From Hygrocybe punicea (taxonomy: Eukaryota; Basidiomycota; Agaricomycetes; Agaricales; Hygrophoraceae): a DNA stretch of 64,000 nt. The stretch's first letter is position 1. Every line of letters begins with the position of its first letter. Location: contig OY744467.1 of NCBI GenBank assembly GCA_963556145.1, positions 2,046,001 to 2,110,000 on the forward strand. Reading direction: 5' to 3'. Below are positions 33,961 through 45,360 of this stretch, in pieces. The position numbers and the translations under genes are program-made. A model generated the notes under the pieces. That model was not told the origin of the DNA. It made no database searches and saw only the letters and a program-made list of their open reading frames with translations.

Positions 33961-34894
33961 TTAGCATTCCAAACAATTCCCCCCAACAAAAGCAGACTTG
34001 AAACCCTTGGGTGTCTCAACTTCCCAGCAGTTAATAAATGAAGCGGCATCGAGCGTAGTCGGGAAATGAACCGTGATTACTCCAGGACGGCTAGTCCTCC
34101 GTGCTGTGAAAGCTCTAGACACTGACTGAGCAGATGGCATCAGCTCAAGTAACCCGCGAAATTCTCCTTCAATATCCTCTCCCCAACGAATTGGTCCGAC
34201 ATCGACATCGGAAAGTGTGGAAATCTCCGCCAAAGTGTTCGGGATTTGAGAGGAGCTTTGACCAGATGTCATTTTACAAGATAGACAAGGATCAAGGGGT
34301 ACGGCAGCTGGGGGCAGCGGCATGGTCTGATACATCAAACACCATGTTAGGTAGTTATCAGTCGGTCACACCACATCGCTGCTTACTAGTATAGATTCAT
34401 GAACAGTGATCTTGGCAAGGTCATCTACCTCCTTGGTGAAGTTTGCGAGCTGGGCCATGGCGGCCATTTTCTTTCATGATTATCGATTAGGTCATTGGTG
34501 TTGCTTATATAGAAGTGTTCCTTTACCTTGGCGTCTTGCAATAACTTTTCAGCTTCCCCTGAGAATTTGTGTGCTTGCCGTAAGGCCACGGGCGCTTGCA
34601 GAATACCTCGTTTCTTCCTGAAGCGTGCGCTTCCGATAGTCAGGCTACAAGATAGTTAGCCTCATCAAAAGAGATATCGTCCCGGAGCGCATACTTGTCA
34701 TATCTTTCTACCAGTAGGGCTAGGTCGTTCTGATCCATGATGCGTTCATTTTCGTTAAGGAAGGACAAAAAGTCGTAGAGACGGGCTTCCCCTAAGTTCG
34801 CCTTGGAGCGCGTAGTATGCCTCGAGAAAAAAGTCTCAATTAAGACGACGGCCCCTGAAAAAGGTGCACTACCAGCGGCAAAGAGTTCGGGCAT
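33961..34894 (-). CDS. hypothetical protein, paralogue A of a tandem pair
   Basis: Four exons join in phase (34894-34695, 34644-34527, 34470-34387, 34326-33961) to 255 residues. The N-terminus is hydrophobic-helical with FFSRHTTRSKANLGEARLYD, matched in paralogue B by FFSKHTTRKQMKLGDARLSL. Exon 2 contains RGILQAPVALRQAHKFSGEA against RGILQAPKVCKQAHEFAKET in B, and is 118 nt in both genes with identical phases. This proves a duplicated gene pair. The C-terminal exons have diverged (here PIRWGEDIEGEFRGLLELMP). Function unknown; an N-terminal helical domain of the sort seen before fungal NTPase or signalling domains is possible but not shown. Confidence 0.65.
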
Positions 34895-35092
34895 TTATCA
34901 ACAGAGGATGGGGGAATATTTACAGATCACGCAACAACAAGGCCGATATTTATGCCAACTAAAACAAGGAAGGTAGCGTCAGTTGCCAGCACTACCGATC
35001 CGCAACCTTGAATGATAACATTACCGTGACCGCGATACACAAAGGCGAAGCCTGTAGAAACAGGGGAATCTGCAGTTCCGTAGTTCCATCCT

Positions 35093-35553
35093 TCACACCA
35101 TTATCCTGCTGGTTGAAAGCGCCGTTTCAGGTAATCCGCGACCTGCAAAACCACAATAACTTATTGACATGTTGTTCTTGTTGGCGAGCAGCATGAGTTC
35201 GCGGTTGTCGAGGTCGCGGGAAATGTCGGAGTGCGTTAGTAATCCTGACCAACCAGAATCCATTCGTAATTTACTTGGGTCATAGTTTATTTCGACTATT
35301 GATTCATCTCCTAAAAACAACAAATGTGCTTGTCGGCGTAACCTAGCGAATACTAATGCCATCGAAAGGTGCAACTTGAAGCTTGAAGGTGTACTTTGAA
35401 CTTGAACTCGAACGAGCTGAGTCGGAGTTTCAGAAATTTCAGATCCGCGGCTTCGGCAAATTTCTTACTTCCTGGAACGCGACGCCTGCCAACCCGTGCA
35501 ACATTTTCCTGGTACTTGGCTAGGGTGGTTCCGATGAACGAATAACTGGCCAT
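35093..35553 (-). CDS. hypothetical gene between the paralogues
   Basis: Starts MASYSFIGTTLAKYQENVAR; a GTACAC..TTAG intron (about 35391-35350) may lead to a second exon with FARLRRQAHLLFLGDESIVE and LLTHSDISRDLDNRELMLLA. About 120-140 residues. Not recognised; exon borders are tentative. Confidence 0.3.
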
Positions 35554-35814
35554 TGTTTTCTCTTCTTTTGTTCGTGCCTTTTCTAGCTGAACAACTGGAT
35601 GTCCTGGGTATCTAGGAAGCAGGCTCTCCGCGTGAGTTCCATTGTTGTTTCCACGGCAAGGTCATCGTTTCATCAAGCCTTTGTTCAATGCCAGATGAAC
35701 ATAATCAAATAGAGGAAGCAACAGCCATATCATTGGCTGTGTTTGGGGTTGTGGGTGAGGTGTCGAAAGGCGGTTGAACTGCCCAGAATGCGCTAGCATC
35801 AGGAATTCTTTTTG

Positions 35815-36816
35815 TCAAATACCACTATCTACATTGGTGTGTTTCTCCCAAAAAATTTGACTAGAATTAGTGTCTATGCTCGGACTTCTGCAAAGGTCCG
35901 TCAACGTTGATCGTGATAATATATCCTGCTCAGCCCTCGTCAAAAATGGATCGGGATGCTCTGTCGATGGACCTGCGACATCTGAATCAACCGTATTGTT
36001 AATATCCATAGCAATCTGAACAGCGTATGCTTCACACCGACCTTGATAGCCAGTGGGAATCAACTTCGCTAAAGAGGAACGAGAGATTTTTCGTCCAGGA
36101 ATAAGTTTTCGTTTGACTGGAAGGCCTGGTAGAATCGTAGGATCCGTTTTGCCTACTTCGTTGTCCTCGCTCCCCTTCCGGGAAGCGACAGTTCCGAATA
36201 TATCTTCAAGTTCATGGTTGGTGACCGGTGGAGAAAGCGGTCCGCTCCCTAGAAGAAATTGGATAAGTCGGATCAGACATAGGAAGAGGGGATTTACTGT
36301 TTGGCAAAACAATTTCCGGACGTTCAGCAGGGGTAAAGGAGAATTCTCGTGCCCTTTTGGCGATGTCGGAAGTTTTCTGGGAGACATGGATGGCGTCAAT
36401 ATACTTATGTAAATCACATAGTACTTCTTTACCCTCGCTTCTCGCAATAATTGGTCAGTTTCTTTTGCGAACTCGTGAGCTTGTTTGCAAACTTTTGGCG
36501 CTTGCAGAATTCCTCGGTTCAGTTGGAAGCCTTTGCTTGTCCGAAACAGCCTGCAGGACGGTTAGCCTCATCAAACAGCGTCGCCAGGAAGAGCATACCT
36601 GTCATATCGCCCCAGCAATCGATGTAACTCTTTCTTGTCCACGATGTCCTTATTTTCGATCAGGACACCAATGCAGAGGGAGAGGCGGGCATCTCCTAAT
36701 TTCATTTGCTTGCGTGTTGTGTGCTTCGAGAAAAAGGATCCAACCTTGATGGCGGCGCCTGAAACGGATACACCACCAGCAGCACCGGAAAGGAGCTCTA
36801 AGAAAATTTCAGCCAT
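35815..36816 (-). CDS. hypothetical protein, paralogue B of a tandem pair
   Basis: Exon 1 36816-36599 (MAEIFLELLSGAAGGVSVSG), exon 2 36550-36433 (118 nt, as in paralogue A), a short exon 3 (KTSDIAKRAREFSF) ending near 36300, and exon 4 from about 36250 to the stop at 35815 (PPVTNHELEDIFGTVASRK, then KLIPGRKISRSSLAKLIPTG). Gene order, strand and first two introns match paralogue A at 33961-34894. The C-terminal part is unrelated in sequence, so either it evolved fast or exons were swapped. Confidence 0.6.
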
Positions 36817-36999
36817 GTTTCAACAGTGGAAGAGAGAATATTTACTGTGCAAGTACAACAGGGCGATATATATACAAGTGGTGTCGGTTGCCAACACTAC
36901 CAACTTCTTCAAGGTCAACAATAAGATCTCAAAGCCCGGGGACCTGAACTTCGGCCTTTTAGCGGGAGTCAACCCGACCCCGTGGAGTGGGAGTTCCCA

Positions 37000-37410
37000 A
37001 CCCCGGTAAATCCAGGCAGAGGTTATCGCCAAACCACCAATCCGACCTTTATTGGCCGAGGACATCTAGGAAATGAGAAATCTGGCGTCAAAGTCCGGAG
37101 ATCAGTACTAGTCCGGCTCATTACATATTACAAACATAAAGGGATTGTAAAATTTACTGGTGCTAAGGTAATCTATAAACATATTTGGAATATTAATGTC
37201 ATGGCATCAGTGAATTGAAAAATGTCCAAAACTGCCCGGCGCATCAGGAAAGTGGTCAGCTACATCCCCCAATGTAAACACTTGTTGGGTGCTATCCAGC
37301 ACTTGCTGGCAGTGTGCTGCCATCAGTAAAACACGGGTTGTCTTACCTCATCTTACTATTTTCTTAATTTATCTTCACGGCAAGTTAAGACAAATTAAGA
37401 CGGACTAAGA
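37000..37410. other. intergenic and element flank
   Basis: No gene supported. TAAGAC/TTAAGAC motifs increase towards the left TIR of the Tc1/mariner-like element. Confidence 0.4.
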
Positions 37411-37540
37411 TGGATTACAGCTGATTTCAGAATGATGCGGAAAGTGAGAAAAAAAATCGCAGTGGTGCAACTCCGCTGCCGTCAAGCTGGACACCTAGTG
37501 AGTTCTAATTTCCTTCGACAAACTTTCACAGTCAACCACT

Positions 37541-39062
37541 ATGGTAGACAGTGATTCTTCTTCCGACGAGGAAGAATTATGCACCAAGTTTTCAATACAA
37601 CTCATACGTCACATCCCCACTGTCCCAAAGATTGGCAAGCAGGCAGCAATCAAATCCAAACGAGACATTCACAGCAAGGAGATTACTTGCCGGACAACTA
37701 TGTACCTTTCATGCAAGCCATTCTTGTGCGGTTTGGTGAAAGAAAGTGGATGGTATCTCCTCAGCATTTTTACAAGTTCAAATACTACCATACTGGATGA
37801 GGGTAAGTGTCCTCCATTGTGCGTCAGACTCAGAATTCGATGCTAAATGTTTCTTTAGGAAAGCGGATGCATTAGATGTAGAAAAGGAGGCCGAGTACAA
37901 AGAACTTGTGTCAAAAATCAATGAGCATCATTACATGAAGGTCAACATTATTGTGGACATTGAAGATGTGAAGAAGAAGTGCCCTGCCAATGTACGTGGA
38001 AGATTCTGTTGCCGTACAATCTAACACTATTATCATGCAGCCTAATGCTGCAGTTGAAAATGTCAGTCTCAATGCACAGGTCCTTGATCCTGCAGCTATG
38101 CCACCGGGAGCTATGTCCTTGGAGGTTGCCTTGGCCCAGTTCCGTCACATGTTAGAAAAGAAGTATGGGGACAACAACAATCCTGGGCACTACATTTATA
38201 TCTGTGAAGATAACTACAGGCTTACCCTTACACCCTTTATGATGCACCAGTGGGCACTTGCACTGGTATGTCCAAGCTCTCCATCTCTTTTGAGACCTAC
38301 AAGCTAAACTTTCTACAGCATGAGGCCCAGACTACCATCAATGTCCCTCCAAATACATCAGCATTTGACCCTGTAAATCACAGAAAGTCACTTTTACCGG
38401 CTCGACAAATCAAAGCTCAGATGCCAGCTAATGTAACACCAGCTATCGCGACAGATCAAAACAACCAACTTGCGTTGTTCACACAGCTGATGGGCACCAT
38501 TGTAGGTGCACTGGCACCAAAAACTGGTGGACAAACTACTCCTAACCGCAAGCAATCTCGCGATCCCTCCCCATTCTCTTCACCCATTGAGCCTGCAGCC
38601 AGTGACCTTTGCAATTTCCTGGCCTTTGCCAGAGATCACCTCGGAGTGACAACGGCATGTCAATACAAAGCTGCCCTGTCTGTGGAGGATTATGGGCCAG
38701 ATGTGATTGGATCACTCACTGTCTCTGATCTCACAGAATTTGGCTTCTCGAAAGGAGACTCGATGCGCTTGATAAGTGGTTGTGCCAGGTGGAGACAACA
38801 GCAGAAGAAGAGCAAGCATGACAGACAAACGGCCCGAAATCATACAGCACCTGGGCATGAAGAGGAGGATATCGTGTGCTATGAAATAGTTTGGGAAGAA
38901 GGTGGTGCTGCTACATGGTTTGGGCTGAGGATGATGAGGGGTGAGCAAAGTGCGGATGACTGTCACACATCTTACTACAGCAAAGATCTCAAGGAGATGC
39001 TCCCCATCCCGCGAGGGTTCCATGCTCCACTGAGGAATGCTGATGAAGACCCATTCAATTAG
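37541..39062 (+). CDS. SAM-like domain protein carried by the DNA transposon
   Basis: The 5' end is uncertain (ATG at 37541, MVDSDSSSDEEEL, or an internal frame). Firm exon blocks: FMQAILVRFGERKWMVSPQH (to about 37800), KADALDVEKEAEYKELVSKI (37862-37990), PNAAVENVSLNAQVLDPAAM to MMHQWALAL (38040-38264) and a last exon from about 38303 to 39062, with 48- and 38-nt introns. The last exon holds a region reading YKAALSVEDYGPDVIGSLTV then SDLTEFGFSKGDSMRLISGC, which has the length and LG/L..LT..DL.E.G...G...RL pattern of a sterile alpha motif, a protein-protein interaction module. It ends about 165 bp before the stop of the convergent transposase. It could help form the transposition complex or control its own transposase; that is inference. 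Confidence 0.6.
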
Positions 39063-39227
39063 TTACCTGTGCTCGTACATTTGTGTAGTTACTTTTGGAA
39101 TCAGTATTTGAATGCTCAGCGCACTGATCATATTGGAACATGTATAGAACAGCAACAACAAAAAAAGATACAGATATACAGCTACAAGTAACCAACAAGT
39201 AACCAACAAGTAACCTGACGACCGAAA

Positions 39228-40251
39228 TCACCCTGCAGCCTTGTCGGGAGTAATGTTATCCATCATGTGAACAATTGTAAATAGATTGCACTCATTTGTG
39301 TGTCGCAGGTATGACTTGATTGATGAGAAGGCAAATTCAATGGGATTGTAGTCCAGCGAGTATGGTGGCAAGTAGATGATTTGGCAACCTGAAAAACATA
39401 TATTAGCGTGAGTTAGATGCAACAATGATGTACATATGTGCTTGGTCCTCAATCAGGTCTCTGACTTTGTCTGAATGATGGATGTTGCAGTTGTCGAGAA
39501 TGAGAACGCTTTACGGGCTGGGATAAGGATTGGTAAGAGGAATCTACATAAAAATATCAGTAGATAAACTAAAGAATCAGAGAGAGACACTTACAACCAT
39601 ATCTTGAAGGAATTGAACAAACCATTGTGCTGTAATTGAGCCCTCAATAATATCATATGCAATGATACCATCAAGGGTCAGCACTGGCAGAATGGAATAC
39701 CTCTTTCCCTTAATGAATGCCTGTCTTTGCACACAACGAGCCCCCACTAATGACCAACCAAATCGCCGACTCTGAGTCTGATGTTCACTGCACTCTCATC
39801 CGTGAACATCAGCATTGAGGGGTCGGGGGCCTCAGCACCAATGTGGTTCATAAAGATTGCACACTGTAGGTCATTTCGTTTGAGAGCTTGAACTGATATG
39901 CATTTGTTGGAGAAGTGAATACGGTGGAGGGTACGCATGAGAGTGGATAGTGAGACATGGATGTTGCACTGGACCTGAAGCTCTTGCTGGAGTTCATCAA
40001 GGTAGAATGTGTGATGGTGGGCCAGTAGTAAGCAGATGAAGCTTACATTGAAGGGGGGTAAGAGAGCGATGGCATCCTGTTGGTTGAGCTAACAGATTGT
40101 AGGTAACGCCATAGAGGTGGTAATTCTGTAATGTCTTGTAGGCAAGAGACTTGCGGACACCAAGAATGTCACAGATCTCCTTGATTTTGTAGCCGGAACA
40201 ATATAAGTTGGGGATGCAAGCTTTGAGATCCTCAGAGATAGTGGGAGGCAT
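39228..40251 (-). pseudogene. DDE (Tc1/mariner-like) transposase
   Basis: Begins MPPTISEDLKACIPNLYCSG with a helix-turn-helix-like IKEICDILGVRKSLAYKTLQ. The three catalytic acid regions are FTDESAVNI (first D, about 39795), VLILDNCNIHHSD (second D, about 39500) and YLPPYSLDYNPIEFAFSSIK (E, about 39340), in the order of the DDE_3 family. At least two introns are needed. Lesions: a 1-nt shift after FTDESAVNI and a TAA just before VLILDN. It should have cut and joined DNA at the 83-bp TIRs; this copy is dead. Confidence 0.78.
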
Positions 40252-40379
40252 GAAGTTGTTTAGCTGATGTTGAAACTGTGTCCAGCTTGATGGCAGTGGA
40301 GTTGCGCCACTGTGATTTTTTTTCTCACTTTCCGCATCATTCTGAAATCAGCTGTAAGACAATATTTAGGTAAGACAAA

Positions 40380-40850
40380 ATAAGAAGGTCCTTCCACTTA
40401 TTTTTTCTTACTTTGTCTTATTTTTTCTTATACATTCTTAGTGTCTTCTTATATGTTCTTAGTGTTCTCTTAGTGTTCTCTTATATATATCTTATTTTAG
40501 ACAGAATAAAAACAAATAAATCAATTTAATACTACTACAACTTGCATAGTGAGAATACTGGCTAGTATGAGATATGTGAATGGATCACTATATTGTTGGT
40601 GGGGGCATAGGGAGGGCTCAGACAGGGGTGCAGTAATCAGTTTGTCCCAAATTGAGGCACTACTAACGCAGCCTGGGGATAATGAGAAAAAAAAAATAGT
40701 GGCAAAAAAAAAGCAATGGCATGGCATGAATAAAGGGGGCATGAACAAGGCAAGGGGATGATGGGGGACATTGGGGTGTTGGCCAGGTATAATTCAACAG
40801 ATGTGGCATGGCAGGCAGTGGAGAAAGGGGTAGGCGGTGTGGGGATTGAT
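40380..40850. other. AT-rich, no gene
   Basis: Repeats of TTCTTAGTGT and TTATTTTTTCTTA between 40380 and 40500, then unremarkable sequence. Confidence 0.4.
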
Positions 40851-42606
40851 CAATCTATGAGAAAATGAGATGTGTCTCGATTTCAGAATGTAAATGATGT
40901 ATACCATCATCATCCAAAATGCCTTGAAGAGCCGCATGCTCACCCCCCCCCACTGCCCCAACCCAGGACACCTGAGAACCACCATGCTGGCTGAATTTTG
41001 CATATGTCTGTGCCTTCTTAATGATCTTCGTGAAAGAACCTTTGTGGAGGTTCTTAATTGAGGTGAGATAGTTCCATGACACTGCACCCCAGTTCAGTTC
41101 ATTGAAGGCATGATCCTTGGTGGATTCCTTGCCTGTGGTGGTGTTGATATATTTGATGATCGCCTTTGAAATATATTTTCCTTTCTTTGTATCCCCACCC
41201 AGGGACTCAATGGGGATAGCACTGTTGTGCCAAAGTACATATGTATGCTCAACCAAATCAAATGGTGAGTTTAAGTATGTAAGAAGGAGAAAAAATGTAT
41301 GGCAGCGAGTGAGAGGGCCAGAGCATTATATGGACCCATTTCATCCATATTGGGCACCCTCACAGCACCCAGAATAGCCAAATAATGAGTTGTGAATGTT
41401 TGAAGAACCATGGGACTGTGGAATAGGCCATGGTATTTCTACAATGTGAACAAAGTTGTTAGTGTGTTGCATGTCATAAGGTTAGATGTACCAATTGGTC
41501 ATTCCCATCAGCTTTCTGGTAAAGAAAGACCAAATTCTCACATTGTTGTGCCACAAAAGATGCGTGGGCCTCATCAGTATCAAACATTTTATTGTTGTCA
41601 AAAAATGCATTGATGATAGCAAGTGCTGCAGAGCCGAAGGATGCATGCCATTCATAAACACATTGGTTAGCCTGTAAATAGTTAGTAGTATAAAATTATG
41701 TAAATGGCTTGAACTTACAATACTAAAGACAGCCTCATTGATTGTGACAGTGAGTGGGATGCTGTTGCCATAGACCTCATTCCACACCTGTTGCTGAGCT
41801 GTGACAGCATCATGGTCTTTGATGTACCAGGGATCCTTGTATGTGGCAACATAGTTGAGGTAGGTTGGAATGTAGACACAGCGCAAGCTATTGCCCCTTT
41901 TGCAACCTGCTGGGAGCTGGCTGTTGATGAATTTCCTGTGGCTGGTGTGAGTTTTGCTGTCTTGTGATGCGTCCAGATCACCATCTTCAACTTTGAGGGG
42001 GACCTGCAATGGTAGAATATACAACTACCACTAATGAATCAACGATGGCACTCACTGAATGTGCCATTTGACAAATGGAAAAAGCTGGCATCTTGGCCAC
42101 AAGCCATTCATCATCACTCACGTCAAGGAGCTATAAGGGTTCAGAGAGGGGTTTGAGCTTGGTTAGCACCGGCTCTGATTTATGGATGACGGTAGCAGTC
42201 TTCGCCTTGCTTTTGGTTAAGGCCATTGAAACAAGAGTTGACGATTGGACAGTTGAACCCAATTGAAGACTGGCACTTGCAACGCTGTTTTTCGATTTTC
42301 CTCTTCCCAAAGAAATTTTGGCCACCCAGTTGTTGATGAGGCCAGACGCAGACTTTTCGAATGGTCTAAACAAGTTATAGTAAAAAAGTGTCATCTCTTT
42401 GAGCTGGAACATGGTGATGGGAGTCACCTGACTGATTGGGTAAGGTTGCCTTGAGTCAGTGATAATCAGCTGGAGTTTGATCTTCAGAAACTGCTCGACT
42501 CAGCTCACCTTCAGCATTGCTGACTGGAGCTTCATGGAACGCCTTGACAGCCTCACAAACCCCTGGTTTTCCGACTTGCCTCCTTTTCTTGGGCACCTCT
42601 TCCATC

Positions 42607-43909
42607 TAGTGTTGGGGAAGTTCGGTTTGGTCCGGTTTGGGGCCTTTTTGCCCAAACCGGAAACCGAATGGTCCGGTTTTCCACCCAAAGTCCCCAAACC
42701 AGACCGAAACCAATGCAAACGGTTTGCATTGGTTCGGTTTCGGTCCAAACGCGGTCTGAACCGCGGACCGCTAGTGCTCAGTGCCCCTGCACCATTCTGA
42801 CCTCGCAACAGTGCTGCGCACGTCAATTGACGTGGCCAGCCTGTTTGCGAGGTGAGATTGGGGTGCTGGGGTGCTGGCACACCCTGCGCCGGCATTGAGC
42901 CGCACGCGGGCTTCTCCATGGGTGTCCCGACGCGTCACGCGCGTTGTACATGCGATGTGGGTTGACCGCGTTGGCCGTTTTCGGTGGACGCGTGATGGTG
43001 GTGGTGGTGGTGGTGGTGGTGGTGCCCCACGCGTCATACGCGTTGTGCACGTGACGACGGCTGGGCCGCTTTGGTTGTTTTCGGCGGACGCGTGGTGGTG
43101 GTGGCATAGGAGCCTCTTCGCGAGGGTGTCCGGACGCGTCATACGCGTTGTACACACGACGACGGCCGGGTTGACCCCACGTTGGCCTTCCTCGGTGGTG
43201 TTAGTGTTGCGTGGTGGTGGTGGTACGGTGCCGCGTTCTATAATGGACGAATAAATCAGTGAAAAAATGAATAAAGGTACATACCACAAAGGAGCAGGGT
43301 GGATGCACCACCCCTGCTGCTCTTCCACCTTGTTGACTCCACCCCATTCACGTACGTTTGGCGCGCGTTTTGAACGCGTTTGGCGTGGCGCTGGGGGTGG
43401 GCCGTGGGCGTTGCTGTGGGCGCGTCCGGCGTGGCGTTGACGGTGGTTGTAACCGTTGCCGTTGTCGTTGCCGTTGTCGTGGTCGTTGTCGTGGTGGTGG
43501 TGGTGGTGGTGGTGGTGGCCGTGGTGCATCAACCTGTAATTTGTAAATGCGTTAGTTAAGTTCGAATAAATAAAAATAAAAAACATATGCGGGCGGCAGG
43601 GAGTACCCCGCCGCCCGTTTTGTCGACCTCGGGTGCTCCATCGTCTTCGTTTGGCGTATATCGGGGGTGTTGTTGGTGGGGTTGGTGACTTTGGGTGACT
43701 TTCGAAGTCAGCCATGTAGCCGACTTTGGACTGTCGGTTTGCGGTTCAAACTGAGTTTGAAACCGTTTCGGCCCGCGGCCAAATCTCCAAACCGGAGACT
43801 GAACGGTTCGGTCTCAGCCGAAATTTCCCAAACCGAAACCGAAACCGGCGGTTTCGGTTCGGTCTAAACCGGGTTTGGGTCGGTCTGAGACTGAACTTCC
43901 CCAACACTA
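42607..43909. mobile_element. 1,303-bp non-autonomous hAT-type TIR element
   Basis: Ends are perfect 17-bp inverted repeats TAGTGTTGGGGAAGTTC, flanked by an 8-bp duplication CTTCCATC (42599-42606, 43910-43917). Subterminal CCGGTTTGG/AAACCGAAAC motifs fill about 190 bp on each side. Inside lie the CAATTG-centred palindrome (42801-42852) and GGT triplet runs (around 43000-43030, 43090, 43490-43515). No transposase. TIR start and 8-bp duplication point to hAT transposase mobilisation. Confidence 0.9.
42801..42852. repeat. CAATTG-centred 52-bp palindrome, copy B
   Basis: Arms CCTCGCAA/TTGCGAGG, centre CACGTCAATTGACGTG. Sits 194 bp inside the TIR element's left tip. Confidence 0.88.
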
Positions 43910-44555
43910 CTTCCATCTCTTCCGTGACACTTTCATCACCCCCATCTTCATCAGGCAGGTAGAGGTCATCATCACCATCAATTAACTCACCATTGCCTAC
44001 CTTATCGAAGCCTAATGCTTCACCACTTGTGACATCATCGTTCTCTGCATCCTCGGTGAGGAAGTTGGCTGTACCCTGAAGATGACATTAATACTGATGG
44101 CTATTCATAACTCAAGACAGTATACCTTCAGTAGTAAGCTAGGAACATGTTGTGAAGGTGCTTGATGATGGGCCTTGGCATGAGTTATTATGCTGGCACT
44201 TGCCTTTGCATCACTCTGGCTGATTGTAGTTTCTAGGGAAACAAGATTGCAAAGCTTTTTTCATGTAGCTGTTCAAGGGCCTCCTTTTTGAGTCATTCAC
44301 ATTCATGGTCCTTGTTCATCTGCACTTGAGTACATCATTTCTGCTTGGGTATTGCAAGACCCAGATTTCTAGTACTGTTTTTAGCTCAAGTTTGCACGTG
44401 GTTGTTTGGTACAGGTATCATTGTTGTGGGGTATGAGGAGTTCAAGAGTTGAAAACTTGTTGTTTGCATCTTGTTTTTCAGCTTGTGAAATAGTGTTGAG
44501 GTATCACCACACCCAGTGCAAGCCGATATGCTTCCACAAAACCTAGTTGCTTGTA

Positions 44556-45010
44556 ATCTCAATGCTCGATGTATCCTCTGCACATTTGCAGGATGCAAAT
44601 GGTTCTTTCATAATTGATCTGGTCTTCTCAAGCACAACCAGACCAAACATGCACACCCAGGTCCATCAGAATGTCAAGTGGTGCTGCCCCAGAGCAGCCC
44701 ACCATCTGATGTGTCATTTGATGACCCCAATACGTCAGACGTGGATGACCCCAATACGTTGGACATGGATGACCCCAATACGTTGGACATGGATGACCCC
44801 AATACATCAGACATGGATGACCCCAATATATCAAATGCAGCTGAATCTCAACCACCATCTCCTCAACCACATTTGGATGTGGCTGATGTTGGAGAACCCA
44901 TGTGCAGAGAGGAGGAGGAGGAGGAGGAGGAGGAGGAGGAGGAATGTCACACAGGTACCAACCAGGAACAACATCCCTGCCACATTTTTCACCCACATAT
45001 AAATGGTGAG
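44556..45010 (+). pseudogene. second Plavaka-type transposase, N-terminal fragment
   Basis: One frame reads CILCTFAGCKWFFHN, a stop, then SGLLKHNQTKHAHPGP, a C2H2 finger, followed by five repeats of the type DDPNTSDMD, an 11-residue Glu run encoded by GAG triplets (44911-44942) and CHIFHPHING at 44985-45003, the conserved start of another Plavaka clade (HP.INGRPCD). The protein stops there; the main body is missing. The 33-bp units (44720-44840) are tandem. Confidence 0.6.
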
Positions 45011-45150
45011 TTACATCGTTGTGCTGAATATTGTCATCTAATGGATCTTATTGACAGGAAAACCATGCCATTGAAACAGCAACTATTTACCTCTGGACAC
45101 ACCCCCACCCACTTGAGATCATGAGCTACCCCCTGACAGTTGGTTCCCAT

Positions 45151-45360
45151 TGTGATGGCAAGTGGTGGTGTAGATCTGAATGGGAATCTACTGTGATGGA
45201 TGATCAGCAAGTAGAAGTGATCAGAGAAGTGGCAAGTAGTAAGTCTGAGGTCACGTCAGTGGAAACCAGAGAGGATCTGGTCTGTCCAGTCAGTTGGGTT
45301 GGTTTCTGGAGTAAATTGAGAGTCAGATCTGGTCAGGTCATGGATTGGACAGAGAGTTTT
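45151..45360 (-). repeat. decayed LTR remnant
   Basis: Starts TGTGATGGCAAGTGGTGGTG and continues with TAGATCTGAATGGGAATCTA, which aligns with the plus-strand start of the 608-bp LTR (TGTGATGGCGAGTTCGGGTG then TAGATCCGGAATGGGAATCT). Divergence is high and only about 80-100 bp align by eye; the far end is not defined. Confidence 0.5.

Larger units (their letters stand above)
37411..40362. mobile_element. two-gene Tc1/mariner-like DNA transposon
   Basis: Inverted ends of about 83 bp, 37411-37493 and 40279-40362, share ACAGCTGATTTCAGAATGAT, then GCGGAAAGTGAGAAAAAAAA and CAAGCTGGACA with few differences. Beyond both ends lie TAAGAC/TAAGAA-rich tracts (37330-37410, 40363-40500), so the true tips may be further out. 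The element holds two convergent genes: a SAM-like protein on plus and a DDE transposase on minus. Confidence 0.8.
40855..44306 (-). pseudogene. multicopy mushroom gene of unknown function, split by a TIR element
   Basis: Read leftward: ISQSDAKASASIITHAKAHH (about 44220), GTANFLTEDAENDDVTSGEA (44080), an acidic stretch to VTEEMEE at 43918, interrupted by the 1.3-kb element, resuming with VPKKRRQVGKPGVCEAVKAF at 42598, then NNWVAKISLGRGKSKNSVAS, LLDVSDDEWLVAKMPAFSIC, RCVYIPTYLNYVATYKDPWY, VWNEVYGNSIPLTVTINEAV and, at 41180-41000, TTGKESTKDHAFNELNWGAV. The last blocks (IPTYL.YV.T..DPW, IWD..YG...P..VT.NE.VF, NP.TGKE....F....WG) define a family found in many copies in Agaricomycetes. Likely once mobile-element linked; function unknown. 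Insertion in an exon makes this copy inactive. Confidence 0.65.
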
